NCBI RefSeq assembly: GCF_015752045.1
Contig: NZ_JADOUS010000003.1
Location: 248,001 to 312,000 of the forward strand
Reading direction: 5' to 3'
Length of the DNA: 64,000 nt
Origin: Arthrobacter_D sp015752045
GTDB lineage: Bacteria > Actinomycetota > Actinomycetes > Actinomycetales > Micrococcaceae
Shown here piece by piece: positions 60,683-64,000 of the stretch (positions within the stretch are counted from its first letter, which is position 1; the number at the start of each line of letters is the position of its first letter). Position numbers and translations under genes: made by a program. The notes beneath the pieces were generated by a model. The model ran no database searches, was not told the DNA's origin, and saw only the letters and a program-made list of their open reading frames with translations.

Positions 60683-61624
60683 ATGGCCCCGCCCACCGCC
60701 TTCGGGGCGGACAGTACCGCCCTGGACGTGGTCGACGGCGTCGACCTCCTGGGACGCGCCGCCATCGTGACGGGCGGCTCCGCGGGCATCGGGGTCGAGA
60801 CCGCCCGGGCGCTGGCCCATGCGGGTGCCGCGGTGACCCTCGCCGTCCGAGATGTCGAGGCCGGCCGGCGCGCCGCCGTCGACATCCGGCGCAGCAGTCC
60901 CGGCGCCACCGTGCACGTCCGGACGCTGGATCTCGCGGACCCGGGATCCGTGGGCCGCTTCACCGAGGACTGGACCGGGCCGCTCCATCTGCTCGTCAAC
61001 AACGCAGGTGTCATGATGACGCCGGAGCTGCGGACCCCGCAGGGGTGGGAGCTGCAGTTCGCCACGAATCACCTGGGCCACTTCGCCCTCGCCACAGGAC
61101 TCCACCGCGCGCTCGCGGCGGCCGGGGGTGCGCGCATCGTGTCCGTGAGTTCGAGCGGCCACGGGAGCTCGGACATCGCCTACGACGACCTGTTCTTCGA
61201 CCGTCGCCCGTATGACGCGGGGCACGCCTACGGCCAGTCCAAGACCGCGAACGTGCTCTTCGCGGTCGAGGCGACGCAGCGCTGGGCGGAGGACGGCGTC
61301 ACTGCGAACGCCGTCATGCCGGGCGGGGTCTGGACCGGGCTCCAGCGGCACTGGGACCCCGAGGAGCTCGCCGCCACGAAGGCCCGGGTCGCAGCGCAGG
61401 GCTTCACCGTGAAGACGCCCGCGCAGGGCGCCGCCACATCGGTGTTCGCCGCGACGTCCCCCCTGCTCGAGGGACTCGGCGGCCGGTACTTCGAGGACTG
61501 CCGGGAAGCCGACGTCGTGCCGGCGATTGTCGACGGGCTCCACGGCGTCCGGGACTACGCGCTGGATCCGGTCAGCGCCCGGCGGCTGTGGGAGGTCTCG
61601 CTCGGGATCCTGGCCGGCGCATGA
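60683..61624 (+). CDS. Short-chain dehydrogenase/reductase (WWOX/retinol-dehydrogenase-like)
   Basis: 313 residues. Cofactor motif VTGGSAGIGVETA, NNAG in LLVNNAGVMM, catalytic Ser in VSVSSSGH and YxxxK in YGQSK. The NHLGHFALATGL block and the length place it with the SDRs related to retinol dehydrogenases; the substrate is unknown. Divergent from the XRE/MmyB regulator, a very common actinobacterial pair. Confidence 0.88.
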   Translation: MAPPTAFGADSTALDVVDGVDLLGRAAIVTGGSAGIGVETARALAHAGAAVTLAVRDVEAGRRAAVDIRRSSPGATVHVRTLDLADPGSVGRFTEDWTGPLHLLVNNAGVMMTPELRTPQGWELQFATNHLGHFALATGLHRALAAAGGARIVSVSSSGHGSSDIAYDDLFFDRRPYDAGHAYGQSKTANVLFAVEATQRWAEDGVTANAVMPGGVWTGLQRHWDPEELAATKARVAAQGFTVKTPAQGAATSVFAATSPLLEGLGGRYFEDCREADVVPAIVDGLHGVRDYALDPVSARRLWEVSLGILAGA

Positions 61625-61638
61625 CCCCGGGGACGCGA

Positions 61639-61672
61639 GAGGAGGGCGGACCCCTCCGGGTCCGCCCTCCTC
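61639..61672. terminator. Bidirectional terminator between SDR and catalase genes
   Basis: 15-bp perfectly complementary arms (61639-61653, 61658-61672) with a 4-nt loop between convergent stops. Confidence 0.8.
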
Positions 61673-61691
61673 GTGCTACGCGCCGGAGCTG

Positions 61692-63179
61692 CTAGTAGAG
61701 CGCGGCTTCCGACTCGGTGGCCGGCGTATCGCCGTGACCGAGGTTCGCGGCGAGCTTCGCGCCGAGTTCGGCGTCCACGTTGGCCCAGTACTGGATGGCC
61801 CGCGCGCGGATCTCGTCGCTCTGCACGCCGCCCACGGCGCCGGTGATGGTCTCGAGGAAGCGGGCACGCTCGGCGTCGTCGAACACCTCGCGGTAGAGCG
61901 TCCCGGCCTGGCCGAAGTCGTCGTCCTCTGCATGCAGCGAGTGGGCCGCATACACGAGGTCGCCGTCGTTCTCCCAGCCGCCGTGCGCGCCGTACTGCGC
62001 CGGATCGGCGGCGGGGCCGCCGACGGAGTTCGGTGCGTAGACCGGGGTGGAGGCTGCATTGAAGTGGTAGCGCGCCGCGCCGTCCTTCGAGTAGTTCCGC
62101 ACCTCGTTCTTCGGCATGTTCACGGGCAGCTGCGCGTGGTTGGTGCCCACGCGGTAGCGGTGCGCGTCGGCGTAGGAGAAGATCCGTGCCTGCAGCATGC
62201 GGTCAGGGCTCGCCGCGATACCGGGCACGAAGTTCGACGGCGCGAACGTGGCCTGCTCGATCTGCGCGAAGTAGTTCTCCGGGTTGCGGTTCAGCGTGAG
62301 CCTGCCGACCGGGACCAGCGGGTAGTCGGCCTGAGGCCACACCTTCGTGAGGTCGAACGGGTTGAAGCGGTACGTCTTCGCGTCGTCGTACGGCATGATC
62401 TGGACCTTGAGGTCCCAGCTCGGGTGGTTGCCCTTGGCGATGTTCTCCGAGAGGTCGCGCAGGTGGTGGTCGGCGTCCGACCCGGCGAGCGCCTCGGCCT
62501 CGTCGACCGTCAGCACCTCGTGGCCCTGGGCGGACTTGAAGTGGTACTTGACCCAGAACTTCTCGTTGGACTCGTTGATCCACATGTAGGTGTGCGAGCC
62601 GTAGCCGTTCATGGTGCGCCACGAGTTCGGCAGGCCGCGATCGCCCATCAGCCAGGTCACCTGGTGCGCGGATTCGGGGCTGAGGGTCCAGAAGTCCCAC
62701 TGCATGTCGGCATCGCGCAGGTTGGTGCCGGGCAGGCGCTTCTGCGAGTGGATGAAATCGGGGAACTTGATGCCGTCGCGGATGAAGAACACCGGGGTGT
62801 TGTTGCCCACGAGATCGTAGTTGCCCTCGGACGTGTAGAACTTCAGGGCGAAGCCGCGCGGGTCGCGCCAGGTGTCGGGGGAGCCCTGCTCGCCGGCCAC
62901 GGAGGAGAAGCGCAGGAGCGTCTCGGTCGTCGTGCCCTTCTGGAAGAGCGCGGCACGCGTGTACATGCTGACGTCCTCGGTCGTCTCGAAGACGCCGAAC
63001 GCTCCGCCGCCCTTGGCATGGACCACACGCTCGGGGACGCGCTCGCGGTTGAACTGGGCCAGCTTCTCGATGAGGTAGTGGTCGGTCAGCGGGATGACGC
63101 CGTCGCGGCCGAGGGCGGACGAGTTGCTGTCGTCGATGACGGGCGCGCCGGACTGCGTGGTGCTGAAGTTCGCGGACAT
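61692..63179 (-). CDS. katA: Monofunctional haem catalase
   Basis: 495 residues. Distal His in RVVHAKGGGAFGVFE, distal Asn in FIRDGIKFPDFIHS and proximal Tyr in RIFSYADAHRYRVG are all present. The size fits the small-subunit class. It decomposes H2O2, including that from the amine oxidase at 31 kb. GGAATAGGAG precedes ATG 63179. It lies 7 nt downstream of the fur-type gene and is its operon partner. Confidence 0.93.
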   Translation of the reverse strand: MSANFSTTQSGAPVIDDSNSSALGRDGVIPLTDHYLIEKLAQFNRERVPERVVHAKGGGAFGVFETTEDVSMYTRAALFQKGTTTETLLRFSSVAGEQGSPDTWRDPRGFALKFYTSEGNYDLVGNNTPVFFIRDGIKFPDFIHSQKRLPGTNLRDADMQWDFWTLSPESAHQVTWLMGDRGLPNSWRTMNGYGSHTYMWINESNEKFWVKYHFKSAQGHEVLTVDEAEALAGSDADHHLRDLSENIAKGNHPSWDLKVQIMPYDDAKTYRFNPFDLTKVWPQADYPLVPVGRLTLNRNPENYFAQIEQATFAPSNFVPGIAASPDRMLQARIFSYADAHRYRVGTNHAQLPVNMPKNEVRNYSKDGAARYHFNAASTPVYAPNSVGGPAADPAQYGAHGGWENDGDLVYAAHSLHAEDDDFGQAGTLYREVFDDAERARFLETITGAVGGVQSDEIRARAIQYWANVDAELGAKLAANLGHGDTPATESEAALY

Positions 63180-63186
63180 AGTGCTC

Positions 63187-63669
63187 CTATTCCTGGTGGT
63201 GTGATCGGTGGTGGCTCGGGGCTGCCGGTCGGCAGTCGTCGCAGAGTCCCTGGTAGAGGACCTCCGCGATCTGGATGGTCATGCGGGAGGCGCCGGGCGA
63301 CCACTCGGGGGTGAGGCACGGCGCATGCCCGACGGCGCAGTCGACGTCCTCGATCCGCCCGCAGCCGGTGCAGACTGCGTGGTGGTGGTTGTCGCCCACC
63401 CGGGTCTCGTACCGGGCGGGGGAGTGCGGCGTCTCGATGCGGCGCAGCAGGCCGATCGCGGTGAGGTCGGCCAGGATCACGTACACGGACTGCACGGTGA
63501 TCTGGGGCAGCTCGGCGCGGACCGCGGTGGCGGCGTCGTCGGCGGTGGCGTGCGGCGACTGCTCGACGGCGGCGAGGACGGCGAGGCGCTGGCGGGTCAC
63601 ACGACGCTGGTGCGCGTGCAGGGCAGCGGACCACCGGGCCTCGCGGGTCGCTGCCATCGTCTGCATCAT
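63187..63669 (-). CDS. Fur-family peroxide/metal regulator
   Basis: 160 residues. A winged helix (TRQRLAVLAAVEQSPHATADDAATAV) is followed by the metal site NHHHAVCTGCGRIEDVDC and a C-terminal CDDC, which form the structural Cys4 zinc site and the regulatory His-rich site. Adjacent catalase points to a FurA/PerR-like peroxide sensor that represses the operon until oxidised. The start is uncertain among ATG 63669, 63666 and 63657. Confidence 0.87.
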   Translation of the reverse strand: MMQTMAATREARWSAALHAHQRRVTRQRLAVLAAVEQSPHATADDAATAVRAELPQITVQSVYVILADLTAIGLLRRIETPHSPARYETRVGDNHHHAVCTGCGRIEDVDCAVGHAPCLTPEWSPGASRMTIQIAEVLYQGLCDDCRPAAPSHHRSHHQE

Positions 63670-63689
63670 TGCTTCAGTGAACCAGTAAA

Positions 63690-63704
63690 TGTGACTTTGT
63701 CATA
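63690..63704. promoter_or_regulatory. AT-rich imperfect palindrome upstream of the fur-catalase operon
   Basis: TGTGAC-TTT-GTCATA, 6-bp arms with one mismatch, in a strikingly AT-rich patch (about 63680-63720) of this GC-rich window. Located 21 nt before the fur start; a likely Fur/PerR operator. Confidence 0.5.
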
Positions 63705-63747
63705 ATAGGAAGCAGCAATTTCTGCCCCACACGGCCCGTGCAGTCGG

Positions 63748-63753
63748 TACCGT
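63748..63753 (+). promoter_or_regulatory. -10-like hexamer TACCGT, near-leaderless start for the last gene
   Basis: TACCGT ends 7 nt before ATG 63761. Confidence 0.35.
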
Positions 63754-63760
63754 TGACAGA

Positions 63761-64000
63761 ATGAACCTTTTCGCGCGCGGCTGGGCCTGGGCGCTGGACT
63801 ACGCCTACGTGGGCTTCTGGCAGGCGCACGGCTTCCTGCTGCGGGCGGATCCCACGCGGTACCGGACGCCCGTTCCGGGGGCGCCGGAGGGCAAGGCGCC
63901 CATCCTGCTCCTCCCCGGCATCTACGAGACCTGGCAGTTCATGCGGCCGATCGCCCACCACCTGCACCAGGCGGGGCATGCGGTCCACGTGGTGCAGAAG
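63761..64000 (+). CDS. Alpha/beta hydrolase, N-terminal part (runs off the window)
   Basis: 80 residues are visible. After an aromatic N-terminus (LFARGWAWALDYAYVGFW) comes KAPILLLPGIYETWQFMRPIAHHLHQAGHAVHVV, the beta3-HG-like strand and oxyanion loop of alpha/beta hydrolases (lipase or triacylglycerol-type). The nucleophile elbow lies beyond the window. Divergent from fur, separated by 91 nt with the AT-rich operator. Confidence 0.7.
   Translation, partial: MNLFARGWAWALDYAYVGFWQAHGFLLRADPTRYRTPVPGAPEGKAPILLLPGIYETWQFMRPIAHHLHQAGHAVHVVQK

Overview
This 64-kb window is very GC-rich and densely packed with genes. It reads as chromosome from an actinobacterium, most likely Arthrobacter or a close relative in the Micrococcaceae. 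The support is a menaquinone pathway, a CmtR-type metal sensor, GTG/TTG starts and many leaderless-looking promoters (TANNNT about 6 nt before the start codon). The genus is inference. I see no rRNA, tRNA, CRISPR array, insertion sequence or prophage, and no stretch over 300 bases without a gene.

Layout. 1-3.6 kb: end of an unknown gene, a dienelactone-hydrolase-like enzyme, a paired FluC/CrcB fluoride channel, a VOC protein and an MFS carrier. 3.7-17 kb: menaquinone genes (menC, menD, menF, menG, a menJ-like reductase, a long-chain polyprenyl-diphosphate synthase). They are interrupted by a PAP2 phosphatase, a Tat-exported PhoX phosphatase behind a PHO-box-like repeat, and a polar amino-acid ABC importer. 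17-19.9 kb: a HIT protein coupled to a SUKH-like protein, a TRIC channel and an HSL-type hydrolase. 19.9-25.2 kb: a general-stress/partner-switch module (RsbW-like kinase, STAS antagonist, response regulator fused to a PP2C phosphatase, two histidine kinases).

25.2-40.2 kb: apparent putrescine/GABA catabolism. A PucR regulator is divergent from aminobutyraldehyde dehydrogenase and gabT. Further on, a TetR regulator is divergent from an amine-oxidase/universal-stress-protein/APC-permease operon. A second TetR is divergent from another APC permease and a saccharopine-dehydrogenase-like enzyme. Together these could import a polyamine and convert putrescine to 4-aminobutanal, GABA and succinate semialdehyde. 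40.2-48.3 kb: RarD-type permease, FprA-like ferredoxin reductase, a GAF-domain regulator, an M23 endopeptidase with a long Pro/Ala/Lys tail, and an acetaldehyde-type dehydrogenase with its DUF779 partner. 48.3-54 kb: a CDF metal exporter with a CmtR-like sensor, an aldo/keto reductase, and a TetR/MMPL efflux pair. 54-58 kb: a four-gene osmoprotectant (glycine-betaine/OpuC-type) ABC importer. 58-64 kb: a SpoIIAA-like small protein, an adenine/adenosine deaminase, a collapsed epimerase pseudogene, an XRE regulator with an SDR, a catalase-Fur operon, and the start of an alpha/beta hydrolase.

The most interesting signals are regulatory: the PHO box before phoX, clear TetR operators overlapping promoters at three loci, a perfect 13-bp inverted repeat before the GAF regulator, and 11-bp-phased direct repeats on an apparently activator-dependent aldehyde-dehydrogenase promoter. 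I found no clear case of a wholly new multi-gene system. The nearest candidate is the amine oxidase/USP/APC/USP arrangement, where universal stress proteins are wired into an amine-uptake operon.
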